DNA from: Paenibacillus rhizophilus
GTDB lineage: Bacteria > Bacillota > Bacilli > Paenibacillales > Paenibacillaceae
Assembly (NCBI RefSeq): GCF_003854965.1
Contig: NZ_RQPI01000006.1
Span: forward strand, 1 to 64,000
Length of the DNA stretch: 64,000 nt
Direction of reading: 5' to 3'
The notes beneath the pieces are model-generated. The model saw only the letters and a program-made list of their open reading frames with translations. It searched no databases and was not told where the DNA came from. Below, in pieces: positions 1-9,098 of the stretch (positions are counted from its first letter, which is position 1; each line of letters begins with the position of its first letter). Position numbers and translations under genes: made by a program.

Positions 1-127
1 GGAGATTTGCCGCCGACTTCCTTCAGATTCCACCTCGCGGTAGACACCCTTGTCTTAAGCTAATGGCTACTACTGCCTTCGCCATTCGGGACTTCAACCC
101 TAAAGATAGCGCCCATGCTGGGCGCAC
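1..127 (-). mobile_element. Group II intron, 5' end (partial, class C-like)
   Basis: Read on the minus strand, the intron begins at 127 with GTGCG, the conserved 5' end of group II introns. It continues into a short hairpin (GCGCCCAGCATGGGCGC) and, towards the window edge, a GAAGGAAGTCGG stretch typical of domain I. The rest of the intron, including any reverse transcriptase, lies beyond position 1. The insertion point is immediately after the stem and T-run of the tyrS terminator. That is the known target preference of bacterial class C introns, so the class call is inferred from location plus the 5' motif; the maturase is not visible. Confidence 0.75.
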
Positions 128-161
128 AAAAAGGAGAACCGGACGCCAACGTCCGTTCTCC
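128..161 (-). terminator. Rho-independent terminator of tyrS
   Basis: GGAGAAC/GTTCTCC and GGACG/CGTCC arms close on a CCAA loop with one bulged base, followed on the minus strand by five T. The group II intron starts directly after the T-run. Confidence 0.85.
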
Positions 162-207
162 CTCTTGGAATGCAGTTGATGAGCTGCGCGTATATTCGGC
201 CTCAGTC

Positions 208-1461
208 CTACTCCAAAGTCAGCTTGGCGAACTTGCGCTTGCCGACCTGGATGATATCACCGTCCTGAGGAACGATATCTGCATTCGGGTCGGTCAATTT
301 CTGTTCGTTCAGCTTGACCGCCCCCTGCTGCACGCTTCGCTTGGCCTCCCCGCCCGAAGCTGCAAGGCCGATCAGCGTAAGCAGCTTGGTCAACCGGATA
401 GCCCCTCCGCTCAGCTCCGCCGCAGGCAGAACCGCCGTTGCGATATCGTCAGGCAGCGCCCGCTGCTGGAATACGGTCACAAAATGCTGCTGCGCGGCAT
501 CCGCCGCCTCAGCGCCATGATACATTCTCACAAATGTATGCGCCAGCCGCATTTTGGAATCCCGGGGATGGACCGTTCCCGCTTTCAGACCTTCCTCCAG
601 CTCTCTCAGTTCTTCGTTGCCGATATCGGTCGCAAGCGAATAGTATTTCAGCATCAGCTCGTCCGGAACGGACATGGCTTTGCCGTAAATCTCGTTCGGC
701 TCTTCGTCGATGCCAATGTAATTGCCCAGGCTTTTGCTCATTTTCTGAACGCCGTCCAGGCCTTCAAGCAGCGGGGTCATGATCGCGGCCTGGGTATCGA
801 CTCCGTATTCTTTTTGCAGCGTCCGCCCCATCAGCAGATTGAATTTCTGGTCCGTTCCCCCGAGTTCCACGTCGCTCTTCAGAGCCACGGAATCCATGCC
901 CTGCATCAGCGGATAGAAGAACTCGTGAATGCTGATCGGCAGTCCGTTCTGGTAGCGCTTGGTGAAATCATCGCGTTCCAGCATGCGGGCGACCGTCACT
1001 TTGGCCGACAAGCCCACGACATCCGCGAAGGTCATCGGCCCGAGCCATTCCGAATTGTAGTATACCTTTGTCTTCTCGGGATCGAGGATTTTGTGAAGCT
1101 GCTTCTTATATGTTTCCGCATTCCGCTTCACATCCTCCTCGGTCAGCTGTTTGCGCGTTTCCGATTTGCCCGTCGGGTCACCGATCCGCCCCGTGAAATC
1201 CCCGATAATCAGCTGTACCTGATGGCCCAGCTCCTGGAATTGACGCAGCTTGTGCATGACGACCGTATGGCCCACATGGATATCCGGCGCGGACGGGTCA
1301 AGGCCCAACTTAACATTGAGCGGCACGCCGCTGACGACCGATTTGATGACTTTGCGCTTCAGTTCCTCTTCAGGCACAATTTCCACGACGCCGCGCGCGA
1401 TGATCTCCAGCTGACGCTCGACCTCTCGCTGCTGCTCCGGCGTTAGTTCTTCCCATTTCAT
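208..1461 (-). CDS. tyrS: Tyrosyl-tRNA synthetase
   Basis: This cytoplasmic class I aminoacyl-tRNA synthetase charges tRNA-Tyr with tyrosine. The 417-residue protein has the HIGH-type motif as HVGH (about residue 63), a KMSKS loop (about 243), and a C-terminal S4 RNA-binding domain from about residue 350. Length and the N-terminal region resemble the second bacterial TyrRS subfamily (TyrZ-like, about 410-420 aa). The ATG at 1461 follows AAGGGG by about 9 bases. A T-box leader with a TAC specifier precedes it, so expression should rise when tRNA-Tyr is uncharged. It appears monocistronic, ending at its own terminator. Confidence 0.97.
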   Translation of the reverse strand: MKWEELTPEQQREVERQLEIIARGVVEIVPEEELKRKVIKSVVSGVPLNVKLGLDPSAPDIHVGHTVVMHKLRQFQELGHQVQLIIGDFTGRIGDPTGKSETRKQLTEEDVKRNAETYKKQLHKILDPEKTKVYYNSEWLGPMTFADVVGLSAKVTVARMLERDDFTKRYQNGLPISIHEFFYPLMQGMDSVALKSDVELGGTDQKFNLLMGRTLQKEYGVDTQAAIMTPLLEGLDGVQKMSKSLGNYIGIDEEPNEIYGKAMSVPDELMLKYYSLATDIGNEELRELEEGLKAGTVHPRDSKMRLAHTFVRMYHGAEAADAAQQHFVTVFQQRALPDDIATAVLPAAELSGGAIRLTKLLTLIGLAASGGEAKRSVQQGAVKLNEQKLTDPNADIVPQDGDIIQVGKRKFAKLTLE

Positions 1462-1501
1462 AATAGCAACCCCTTTTGATGTTGATACTTCTCATAACGT
1501 A

Positions 1502-1812
1502 CAAAAAAAGCCTCCTCTTCATCCCAAGGGACGAGAAAGAGACTCGCGGTACCACCCTAGTTAAAGCTCATTTCCATCATGACAAAACGTGACGGTTCCG
1601 AGCCTTCGCTTGATTGAAATAACGGGCGCTTAACGTACCCGGTGCCGGACTACTGGGACTAAGGCCTTAGGCGCTAAATCCGTTCCCCCGGACGGCTCCA
1701 GACTGTAATTCAAAAGGTTCCGCTATCGGTTTGCACCACCCACCGACTCTCTGAAAATCCGGGTTTCCCTTCTACTGATGTCCTTCTCCGCCTTTAGAAA
1801 TATCCAGTTGAA
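1502..1812 (-). promoter_or_regulatory. T-box riboswitch (tyrosine), tyrS leader
   Basis: The minus strand carries the 14-base T-box AGGGTGGTACCGCG (1545-1558) followed by a GC-rich hairpin ending in seven T (1502-1545), the antiterminator/terminator pair of T-box leaders. Upstream, Stem I shows the AGTAGA-type element near 1770-1780. A specifier-loop sequence GAATTACAGTCTGGAG has TAC at 1705-1707, a tyrosine codon matching the downstream gene. Uncharged tRNA-Tyr binding should stabilise the antiterminator and allow tyrS transcription. Confidence 0.95.
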
Positions 1813-1816
1813 TTTA

Positions 1817-1846
1817 TTTATATCATAGGATCTTTTGAAAAGTCAA
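1817..1846 (-). promoter_or_regulatory. tyrS promoter
   Basis: A TTGACT -35 (1841-1846) and a TATAAA -10 (1817-1822) are separated by 18 bases, just upstream of the T-box leader. Confidence 0.65.
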
Positions 1847-1879
1847 ATGTCCGCAAAAATCGCGCTGTCCCTACAAGCG

Positions 1880-1908
1880 CATTCAAAATCGCCAATTTGT
1901 GCTATAAT
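1880..1908 (+). promoter_or_regulatory. Extended -10 promoter of the class A PBP gene
   Basis: TGCTATAAT (TATAAT at 1903-1908) is a consensus extended -10. The -35 region is weak. It lies 25 bases before the PBP start codon. Confidence 0.6.
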
Positions 1909-1932
1909 AATTCCGTTAAAAGGAGGATGTCG

Positions 1933-4842
1933 ATGTCTCAGGAAAATATGAAAAAAACAGCGACGGACATTCGACCGCGAAGATCTTGGCTGCGCAGGAT
2001 CGGTTCCGTCGTGAAATGGATGTTTATTCTGGGCGTAATGGGCGTCCTGTTCGCCGGCGGCGCAGTAGGAGGCTTTATCGCTTCCATCGTAAAAGATGAT
2101 CCTGTCCGCTCCGAACAAATGATTCAGGAGAAGGTCGGCGAGAACGTCGTGACGGGATTCGCCTACTTTCGCGACGGCATGCCGATCGGCCAGCTCCGGA
2201 CGGAGGAAGACCGCAGGCTGGTCGCTTATAAGGATATTCCCCAGCTTGTAATTGACGCCGTTCTCGCCATCGAGGATAACCGTTTTTACGAGCATCATGG
2301 CGTGGATATCAGCGGGACGATGCGCGCAGTCAAGCAAAAGCTGCTGCATGAATCTGTACAGACCGGAGGAAGCACCCTTACCCAGCAGCTTGCCAGACGC
2401 GTATTTCTCAATCTGGACAAGACGGATGACCGCAAGGTAAAAGAAATATTGCTGTCGCTTAGGCTGGAGCGCTTTTTAAGCAAAGACGAAATATTGACGG
2501 CGTACCTGAACAAGGTTCCGTTCGGCAACGGTTCAAACGGCTATAACGTCTACGGCATCAAAGCAGCGGCCAAAGGCATATTCGGCATCGATAATCTGGA
2601 TAAGCTGAATACCGCCCAGGCAGCCTACTTAGCCGGCCTCCCCCAGCTTCCTTCCGCCTATTCGGCGTTCAACGGGTATGGGGAATTCAACGAGGCTGCG
2701 TTTAACCGCGCGCTCGACCGCCAACAGCTTGTCCTGCGGCGAATGCTTGAGGAGAACAAAATCTCATCTTCCCAATATCAGGAAGCTCTGGCCTTTGACA
2801 TTAAGAAATCCCTTGCTCCGCATACCAAGAAAGCATACGTTACTTTTCCTTATCTTATGATGGAGACGGAGCGCCAGGCAGCGGCAATCCTGCTTTCGCT
2901 TGAGAACAACAACCAGGAGAGCTCGAAAGGTGCTTCTCAGCTTGAAGAGGCTCGCCAGCTGCTGCTGACAGGCGGTTACCGAGTATACACGACAATCGAT
3001 AAAAAAGTATACAGCGCAATGCACAGCATCTCCGAAGACAGCAGCAATTTTACCAAAGAGAGCAAAAGCAAGGGCCTTGAGCAGACGGCCGGCATGATGA
3101 TCGAGAACAAGACCGGCGCGATTCTGGGAATGATCGAAGGACGCGACTTCAATGTCGAAAGCATGAACTACGCCACCCAGATGGTACGCCAGCCGGGATC
3201 GACAATGAAGCCGATTGCCGCTTATCTGCCCGCTTTGGAGGGTGGGCTGATCCAGCCGGCAAGTATTTTGGATGATGCGCCTATTATTCTGAAAGACGGA
3301 GAGAAAGGCTTCCACATTCCAAAGAACGCGAACAACCGCTATCAAGGGCTGGTAACGGCGAGGTATGCGCTCAATAACTCCCTGAACCTGCCTGCGCTGA
3401 AACTGTTTGACGAAAAGGTAGGCATCAAGAACGCTTGGGCTTTTGCCAAGAAGCTGGGAATTACAACTATTCAGGACGAAGATTACGGCGCGCAGACCGG
3501 GGTTCTCGGCGGCCTGAAGTATGGCGTGTCCGTGGAGGATTTGACCAATGCATATTCCTCTATTGGAAATAAGGGCGAATTTAACGATGCCTACATGATC
3601 GAGAAGATCGTCGACTCGAAGGGTAAAATCATTTACCAGCACAAGGTCAATCCAGAGCGCGTATTTTCCGAGCAGAGCGCGTATTTAATGACCGACATGC
3701 TGCGCACTGTCGTTACCGACGGCACGGGCAGCACAGTCAAGAGCAAGTACAAACATTTCAAAGATATTCCGATCGTCGGCAAGACAGGTTCGACTCAAAA
3801 TTACGCGGATGTGTGGTTCATGGGATATACCCCGGATATCACGCTGGGCATGTGGGTCGGCTACAAAGAGCAGATCAATACGCTCGCGACCAAAACGCAG
3901 CGGAAACAGGCGCAGTCCTTGTGGGCCGAGGTCATGAACGCTGTAATCGACAAAAAGCCGGATTTGTTCAAGGCGAAAGCATTCGACAAGCCGGAAGGCA
4001 TCGTCAAGGAAACCGTGTCGGCGTACAGCGGCAAACTGCCGACCTCATTGACGGATAAGTTTACGACCGATATTTTCAATGCAAAGTATGTGCCGAAGGA
4101 CGGCGATGACGGAATTTCAAAAGCCAAATACATTACTTACGGCGGCGTGAATTATATCCCTCGGGACGGGACGCCCGGTGACTTCCTGAAGGAGAAGATC
4201 GTAGTCTCCAGAGAGAAGCCGATCGAGGAATTGATTAAGGAACTGGAAGCTGCCTTCAAGTCCATGAAAGAGCATGAACCGCTGGACTATTATCTGCCGG
4301 CTGATGCGAAGACTGGGGTTCCGACGGAAGTCGACCCTCGCGTGGACGACGGCGGCGCTCCGGCGGCGCCGGGGAATGTGGAAGTCTTCTACGATACCGG
4401 CAAGGCAGTCATCCGCTTTGTTCAGAGCGGCTCGCCAGATGTCGTCGGATACCGGCTATACTCTTCCGTGAACGGCGGCCCGTTCCGTAAAGTGGATGTG
4501 CTTCTTGCCGGTGACGGCACAACATTCACAACGGATACGCCGGCAAGCGACTATGCTGTATTTTATGTAACCGCCGTGGATGTGGCGGGGAATGAAACTT
4601 CTTCGGGAAGTGTCGGCGGAGGGATGCCGACACCCGAACCGTCCCCAAGCCCGGAAGACGGACTCTTCCCGGATATGGGGACAACGCCGGGGGATCAGGT
4701 CCTTCCTGATCCGGGCCTGTTTCCCGGAAGTGCAGGCGATCCCGGAGCGACTCCGAACCAGCCTAGTGCAGATGGCGGCCAGGGTACGCCGCCCGCCGAC
4801 GGCAACGAAGCAGATGCCGGCGGGAATAACAGCGGTCACTAA
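1933..4842 (+). CDS. Class A penicillin-binding protein (bifunctional transglycosylase/transpeptidase)
   Basis: This enzyme polymerises and cross-links peptidoglycan at the outer face of the membrane. The start at 1933 sits 6 bases after AGGAGG. One N-terminal membrane segment (about residues 30-55) leads to a GT51 glycosyltransferase domain with catalytic Glu at about 114 in EDNRFYEHHG. The transpeptidase domain has STMK (Ser about 423), SLN and KTGST (about 617). A fibronectin type III-like module (about 810-895) and a Pro/Gly/Asp-rich low-complexity tail follow. The tail and FN3 module, common in Bacillales PBP1-type enzymes, suggest wall contacts. It is 969 aa and monocistronic. PonA/PBP1 or PbpF-type orthology cannot be decided here. 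Confidence 0.95.
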   Translation: MSQENMKKTATDIRPRRSWLRRIGSVVKWMFILGVMGVLFAGGAVGGFIASIVKDDPVRSEQMIQEKVGENVVTGFAYFRDGMPIGQLRTEEDRRLVAYKDIPQLVIDAVLAIEDNRFYEHHGVDISGTMRAVKQKLLHESVQTGGSTLTQQLARRVFLNLDKTDDRKVKEILLSLRLERFLSKDEILTAYLNKVPFGNGSNGYNVYGIKAAAKGIFGIDNLDKLNTAQAAYLAGLPQLPSAYSAFNGYGEFNEAAFNRALDRQQLVLRRMLEENKISSSQYQEALAFDIKKSLAPHTKKAYVTFPYLMMETERQAAAILLSLENNNQESSKGASQLEEARQLLLTGGYRVYTTIDKKVYSAMHSISEDSSNFTKESKSKGLEQTAGMMIENKTGAILGMIEGRDFNVESMNYATQMVRQPGSTMKPIAAYLPALEGGLIQPASILDDAPIILKDGEKGFHIPKNANNRYQGLVTARYALNNSLNLPALKLFDEKVGIKNAWAFAKKLGITTIQDEDYGAQTGVLGGLKYGVSVEDLTNAYSSIGNKGEFNDAYMIEKIVDSKGKIIYQHKVNPERVFSEQSAYLMTDMLRTVVTDGTGSTVKSKYKHFKDIPIVGKTGSTQNYADVWFMGYTPDITLGMWVGYKEQINTLATKTQRKQAQSLWAEVMNAVIDKKPDLFKAKAFDKPEGIVKETVSAYSGKLPTSLTDKFTTDIFNAKYVPKDGDDGISKAKYITYGGVNYIPRDGTPGDFLKEKIVVSREKPIEELIKELEAAFKSMKEHEPLDYYLPADAKTGVPTEVDPRVDDGGAPAAPGNVEVFYDTGKAVIRFVQSGSPDVVGYRLYSSVNGGPFRKVDVLLAGDGTTFTTDTPASDYAVFYVTAVDVAGNETSSGSVGGGMPTPEPSPSPEDGLFPDMGTTPGDQVLPDPGLFPGSAGDPGATPNQPSADGGQGTPPADGNEADAGGNNSGH

Positions 4843-4884
4843 GCAAACGGGGAGTCCGTATCGAAAGCAGACCTTGTAAACAAT

Positions 4885-4931
4885 AAGACGGTTGACAGCC
4901 TCCCTAAACGGGCAGAGCGGTCAACCGTCTT
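4885..4931. terminator. Bidirectional terminator between PBP gene and acsA
   Basis: AAGACGGTTGA (4885-4895) pairs with TCAACCGTCTT (4921-4931) across a 25-base loop. It lies between two converging genes and has T-rich flanks. Confidence 0.75.
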
Positions 4932-4937
4932 TCTTGT

Positions 4938-6662
4938 CTAATCCTCTATCGTCGAGAGATCGCCGGCGGGCAGATGAAGCTCCCAGGCTTTGAGCACGCG
5001 GCGCATGATTTTGCCGGACCGGGTCTTCGGGAGCTTCATTTTGAATTCGATTTCCTTCGGCGCGGCGTGTGCCGATAACCCCGATCTTACAAATGCCGCA
5101 ATTTCGGCCTTCAGCTCGGGTGAAGGAATATACCCTTCGCGCAGCGATATAAATGCCTTGACGACTTCTCCTCGCAGTGTGTCGGGTTTGCCGATAACCC
5201 CGGCTTCCGCAACCGCCGGATGCTCGATCAGCTTGCTCTCCACCTCGAACGGTCCGATCCGCTCGCCCGAGGAGTTGATGACATCGTCGATCCTCCCCTG
5301 GAACCAGAAATACCCTTCGTCGTCCATATAGGCGGAATCCCCGGAAATATACCACCCTGGAATTTGGAAATACTCCTCGTACTTGGCGGGATTATTCCAA
5401 ATCCGGTCCATCATGGACGGCCATGGCGTCTTGATGGCTAAATTGCCCATCGTATACGGAGGGAGCTTATTGCCGCTGTCGTCCAAAATCGCGGCGGTTA
5501 TGCCGGGAAGCGGCCGTCCCATGGACCCCGGTTTGATATCCATCCCGGGATAGTTGCAGATGAGCTGTCCGCCTGTCTCCGTCATCCACCAGGTATCATG
5601 TATGCGCTGGCTGTACACTTTGTCTCCCCAACGGACAACCTCGGGATTCAGTGGCTCTCCAACCGAGAGAACATGGCGCAGGCTGCTTAGATTGACGCCT
5701 TCCAGGCTCTTGCTCCCCGCGCTCATCAGCATGCGGAACGCCGTAGGCGCGCTGTACCATACCGTTACTTTATTGCGTTCAATCGTTTTGTACCAATCCC
5801 GGGGACTGAACCGGCCTCCGCGGACGACATTCGTTACGCCACTCAGCCAGGGGGCAAAGATTCCGTACGAGGTGCCGGTAACCCAGCCGGGGTCGGCGGT
5901 GCACCAGTAAATATCGTCCTCATGCAGATCAAGAACGACTTTACCGGTATAATAATGCTGGATCATCGCACGCTGCACATGATAGACGCCTTTTGGCTTT
6001 CCCGTCGAGCCTGAGGTGTAGTGCATAATCAGACCGTCCTCCAGGCCAAGCCACTCGGGCTCAAGCTCCGGAGACGCAGAAGCGCTTTCCGATTCATAGT
6101 CCAACAAACCTTTTTGTGGGTCCGAATCCCCGCCTACCAGAAAAATATGACGCAGATCCGCAAGCTCCTCACGCTTTACCCGATGCAGCAAGTCCGGGGT
6201 TGTGACCAGTGCGACAGCTCCGCTGTCTTCAAGCCGATCCTTGACTGCCGTTTCCATAAACGCTTCGAACAAGGGGCCGGCAACCGCACCCACCTTCAGG
6301 ATGCCGAGGAGACAGAAATACAGCTCGGGCTGCCTTGGCATAAATAGAAATACCCTGTCTCCTTTGCCGATTCCATATTTTCGGAGCACGTTGCCGAAGC
6401 GGTTTGACTTCTCTTGCAAATCGGCAAACGTGTAGGATTCGTCCCGTACCGGATCGCTGTACAGCAGTGCCGTCTTTTCGCCCCTTCCTTCCCGGACATG
6501 GCGGTCGACAGTTTCATAAGCCATATTGACTTTTCCCGTTTCATACCAAGTAAAATAACGCTCCGCATCCTCCCATTTAAAATGAGCGACGGCCTGATCG
6601 TAATCGGCCAAGTTCGGGTTATGCGCCCGTCCCGGCAAAATTTCATTGTGAACCCGCCCCAT
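4938..6662 (-). CDS. acsA: Acetyl-CoA synthetase (AMP-forming)
   Basis: This enzyme activates acetate to acetyl-CoA via acetyl-AMP. The sequence is very close to Bacillus AcsA throughout, with TSGSTGKPKG (AMP-binding P-loop), a YxWCTADPGW stretch, WWMTETGG, YxSGDSA, and the C-terminal PKTRSGKIMRR. The Lys in that last motif is acetylated in the AcsA/AcuA regulatory system. The ATG at 6662 follows GAGGAGG by 8 bases, giving 574 aa; the longer frame starting at 6710 lacks a ribosome binding site. A perfect cre box lies upstream. The divergent neighbour acuA, which encodes the AcsA acetyltransferase in Bacillus, is broken here. Confidence 0.97.
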   Translation of the reverse strand: MGRVHNEILPGRAHNPNLADYDQAVAHFKWEDAERYFTWYETGKVNMAYETVDRHVREGRGEKTALLYSDPVRDESYTFADLQEKSNRFGNVLRKYGIGKGDRVFLFMPRQPELYFCLLGILKVGAVAGPLFEAFMETAVKDRLEDSGAVALVTTPDLLHRVKREELADLRHIFLVGGDSDPQKGLLDYESESASASPELEPEWLGLEDGLIMHYTSGSTGKPKGVYHVQRAMIQHYYTGKVVLDLHEDDIYWCTADPGWVTGTSYGIFAPWLSGVTNVVRGGRFSPRDWYKTIERNKVTVWYSAPTAFRMLMSAGSKSLEGVNLSSLRHVLSVGEPLNPEVVRWGDKVYSQRIHDTWWMTETGGQLICNYPGMDIKPGSMGRPLPGITAAILDDSGNKLPPYTMGNLAIKTPWPSMMDRIWNNPAKYEEYFQIPGWYISGDSAYMDDEGYFWFQGRIDDVINSSGERIGPFEVESKLIEHPAVAEAGVIGKPDTLRGEVVKAFISLREGYIPSPELKAEIAAFVRSGLSAHAAPKEIEFKMKLPKTRSGKIMRRVLKAWELHLPAGDLSTIED

Positions 6663-6828
6663 TGCTCTTGCCTCCTCTCGTATGAATGGCATAAGCTTAA
6701 ATGGCTCCAAGTTTCAGACATATGATTTTTGATTAAATTGTCCGTTTGCTCCCTTGACAACTCCGTATCAAACCATTGAAGTCAAGCTGCATTTTGTGAA
6801 TTTTTTATGTCAATATCAAGTATAGCAT

Positions 6829-6842
6829 AGCAAACGCTTACA
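6829..6842 (-). promoter_or_regulatory. cre box (CcpA operator) upstream of acsA
   Basis: On the minus strand TGTAAGCGTTTGCT fits the TGWAARCGYTWNCW consensus at every position. It partly overlaps a possible acsA -10 (TATACT), so CcpA binding should repress acsA during growth on preferred sugars, as in Bacillus. ccpA itself lies 1.2 kb away. Confidence 0.85.
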
Positions 6843-6870
6843 TTCCATCCTTTGTTCCAGGTAAAAGAGT

Positions 6871-7250
6871 CCAATATGGAGCGGAGGCATGAAGAATTTG
6901 ATCGAACTGGGGGCCATCGAAGTGGCGGGCGCCTACCGGGGCGCGGGAATTGGAAGGGAATTGCTTGCCGCTTACGTTTGAACGGGAACAGCTGGAGAAT
7001 TGCGTCGTTTTTACAATAGAGTATTATTGGCACTGAGACCTTAAGGGAAGCGGTCTGGATGTCTGGGCGTACCGCCATATGGTGGAGCGGCTGATGAAGA
7101 CGGTCGATATGGTCTGGTACGCCACCGACGATCCGGAAATTTGCTCCCATCCCGCGAGTTGCCTGGCGGTCCGCATAGGTTCCGAGGTACCGCTGGCCTA
7201 ACGTGAAATGTTTGTACATCGTGCGGTTCAGGCAGCGGTTTATGTATTAA
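6871..7250 (+). pseudogene. acuA: acuA remnant (AcsA acetyltransferase), decayed
   Basis: Three plus-strand frames together read like the C-terminal half of Bacillus AcuA, a GNAT acetyltransferase that inactivates AcsA. The segments include NLIELGAIEVAGAYRG and GIGRELLAAYV (frame from 6889), then EYYWH-stop-DLKGSGLDVW and MVWYATDDPEICSHPASCL, and finally RFRQRFMY-stop ending at 7250. A frameshift occurs near 6979, a TGA replaces the Trp codon of the conserved HWDLKG, and a further frameshift precedes the end. The N-terminal 110 or so residues are missing, and the acsA cre box sits where they should begin. Divergence from acsA matches the Bacillus arrangement. The end overlaps mtnN by 4 bases. 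Confidence 0.85.
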
Positions 7251-7945
7251 TGCAGCTTGCTTAGTATACCGCTCAATATTTCATGGGACTGCCGCGATGC
7301 GGTCTCCGTAAATTCCGTAAAGCTGATATTCGCCGAACCATCGGCCTTGTCGGACATGGAGCGGATCACAACGAACGGAATTTCGTTCATATAACATACC
7401 TGAGCAAGCGCCGCTCCTTCCATTTCCGCACAGGCGCCTCCAAGCTGTTCCCGCAGCATGGCGACCGATTCCTGGCTGGCAATAAACTGGTCGCCCGAAA
7501 GAACTCTCCCTGTCACATAGCGGACCCCCATATCCCGGCAGACCTTCTCGGCAAGCAGCACAAGCTCCGGATCGGCCGGAAACTCCGATGCTTCCTGGAA
7601 CGGAATGACGCCGCGGGGAAATCCCAGCGCTGTGACGTCCATATCATGCTGCAAGCACTCCGAGGATATGACGATATCTCCAACTTCCAGGTCCGGATGC
7701 AGCGCCCCTGCCACGCCTGTAAACAGCACCTTCTTTGCGCCGAACGTATCAATCAGAATCTGAGTAGTGACTGCGGCATTTACTTTCCCAACACCCGATT
7801 TGGAGACGACTATGGATTTTCCGCCGATTGTACCTTTATAGTATGTAATCCCCGCTTTACTTACAGCCTCGCTGTGGTCCATATTCTCCAGCAGCAGTTT
7901 GATTTCTTCATCCATGGCTCCAATGATCCCGATTACAGCTTCCAT
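7247..7945 (-). CDS. mtnN: 5'-methylthioadenosine/S-adenosylhomocysteine nucleosidase
   Basis: This enzyme hydrolyses MTA and SAH to free adenine in methionine salvage and methyl-cycle detoxification. The 232-residue protein has the family signatures: N-terminal IGIIGAMDEE, TGVAGAL, GDIVIS, SGDQFIA, EMEGAA (catalytic/binding Glu region about 173-177), and VIRSMSDKAD (catalytic Asp about 200). The ATG at 7945 follows GGGAGG. It converges with the acuA remnant and lies downstream of ccpA in the same direction, separated by a terminator. Confidence 0.96.
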   Translation of the reverse strand: MEAVIGIIGAMDEEIKLLLENMDHSEAVSKAGITYYKGTIGGKSIVVSKSGVGKVNAAVTTQILIDTFGAKKVLFTGVAGALHPDLEVGDIVISSECLQHDMDVTALGFPRGVIPFQEASEFPADPELVLLAEKVCRDMGVRYVTGRVLSGDQFIASQESVAMLREQLGGACAEMEGAALAQVCYMNEIPFVVIRSMSDKADGSANISFTEFTETASRQSHEILSGILSKLH

Positions 7946-7993
7946 AGACTGGCCTCCCTTTATTTATGAATGGAAAAAGATGAATAATAGCAT

Positions 7994-8019
7994 AAAAAGC
8001 CCCGTTTCGGGAGCTTTTT
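7994..8019. terminator. Terminator between ccpA and mtnN
   Basis: AAAAAGC-CCCG and CGGG-A-GCTTTTT form a stem with a TTT loop and one bulge. It lies downstream of ccpA on the minus strand and before mtnN. Confidence 0.75.
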
Positions 8020-8087
8020 ACGTCAAGTATATTCTTCTGAACCGGGTTATAAACCGCCCGTCAGCCCCGGAAGGGGGAGGTCCAAAA

Positions 8088-9098
8088 TTATTCGTTCACA
8101 TGGCTGACGGACAGGCGCAGAATGGTCTCATGCGGCAAAATGACGCGCGGATTCTCTACGGTCTCCTTCTTCATCAGCTTGGTTAGAAGTCTCATGGCCA
8201 CGGCGCCGAGGTCGTACATCGGCTGTGCCACCGTAGTAAGTAGCGGACGGACCATGGAAGCCATACGGATGTTATCTACGCTGATAATCGAGAAATCACC
8301 CGGCACTTTCAGTCCTTCGTCCTGGATGCTGTGAATGGCGCCAATGGCCATTTCGTCCGTCGCGGCAAAGATTGCCGTCGGCTTCTTCTTCAGCCCCAGA
8401 AAATACTTCATCGCCTCGACGCCGGACTCATAGCGGTAATTCCCGATGCGCACAAGATCTTCCTGGTATTCGATACCGGCTGTTTCGAGCGCTTTCTTAT
8501 AGCCTTGGAATCGCGCATAGCCATTGGCCGGGTCCTGCAGCGTGCCGCTGATCATCGCGATTTCGCGGTGGCCATGGCGGATCAGAGTATTGACCGCATC
8601 GAAAGCGGCGGCTTCATGATCGATGTCGACCGAAGGATAAGTACCTTTTTCATCGCTCGTAGCGCACAGTACAATCGGAACGGCCGAGGTCTGGAAAGCC
8701 AGAATATGCTCATCGGTTACGGTGCCGCCCATGAAGAGAAGCCCGTCAACCTGCTTCTCGAGCAGCGTGTTAATGACGCGGATTTCCTTCTCCTTGCGCT
8801 TGTCGGCATTGCACAAAATAATATTGTAATGGTACATATTGGCAATATCTTCGATCCCGCGGGCAATTTCCGCAAAAATCGAATTGGAAATATCGGGAAT
8901 GACAACGCCAACGGTCGTCGTTTTCTTGCTGGCAAGACCTCTTGCCACGGCATTGGGACGATACCCCAAACGCTCAATCGCTTCATAAACCTTCTTGCGG
9001 GTTTGCGGTTTCACATTGGGATTGTTGTTTACAACCCGTGATACCGTTGCCATAGATACGCCTGCCTCACGCGCTACATCGTAAATGGTTACCGTCAA
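8088..9098 (-). CDS. ccpA: Catabolite control protein A (LacI/GalR family)
   Basis: This global regulator of carbon catabolite repression binds cre boxes with HPr-Ser-P or Crh as corepressor. The DNA-binding helix-turn-helix [21 protein letters not shown] is at residues 3-23, followed by the hinge [14 protein letters not shown] and a periplasmic-binding-type effector core. It is nearly collinear with Bacillus CcpA. The start chosen is TTG at 9098 behind GGAGAGAG, giving 336 aa that begin as in other CcpA proteins; an upstream in-frame ATG at 9176 would add 26 atypical residues. A partial cre-like sequence upstream hints at autoregulation. Confidence 0.95.
   Translation of the reverse strand: MTVTIYDVAREAGVSMATVSRVVNNNPNVKPQTRKKVYEAIERLGYRPNAVARGLASKKTTTVGVVIPDISNSIFAEIARGIEDIANMYHYNIILCNADKRKEKEIRVINTLLEKQVDGLLFMGGTVTDEHILAFQTSAVPIVLCATSDEKGTYPSVDIDHEAAAFDAVNTLIRHGHREIAMISGTLQDPANGYARFQGYKKALETAGIEYQEDLVRIGNYRYESGVEAMKYFLGLKKKPTAIFAATDEMAIGAIHSIQDEGLKVPGDFSIISVDNIRMASMVRPLLTTVAQPMYDLGAVAMRLLTKLMKKETVENPRVILPHETILRLSVSHVNE

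Noticed and set aside
115..1446. Long plus-strand frame opposite tyrS
   Set aside because: Shadow of tyrS: no ribosome binding site, no recognisable domain, and the minus-strand product is unambiguous.
6782..7219. Minus-strand frame of 145 codons between acsA and mtnN
   Set aside because: The plus strand carries clear acuA-derived segments, so this frame is incidental.
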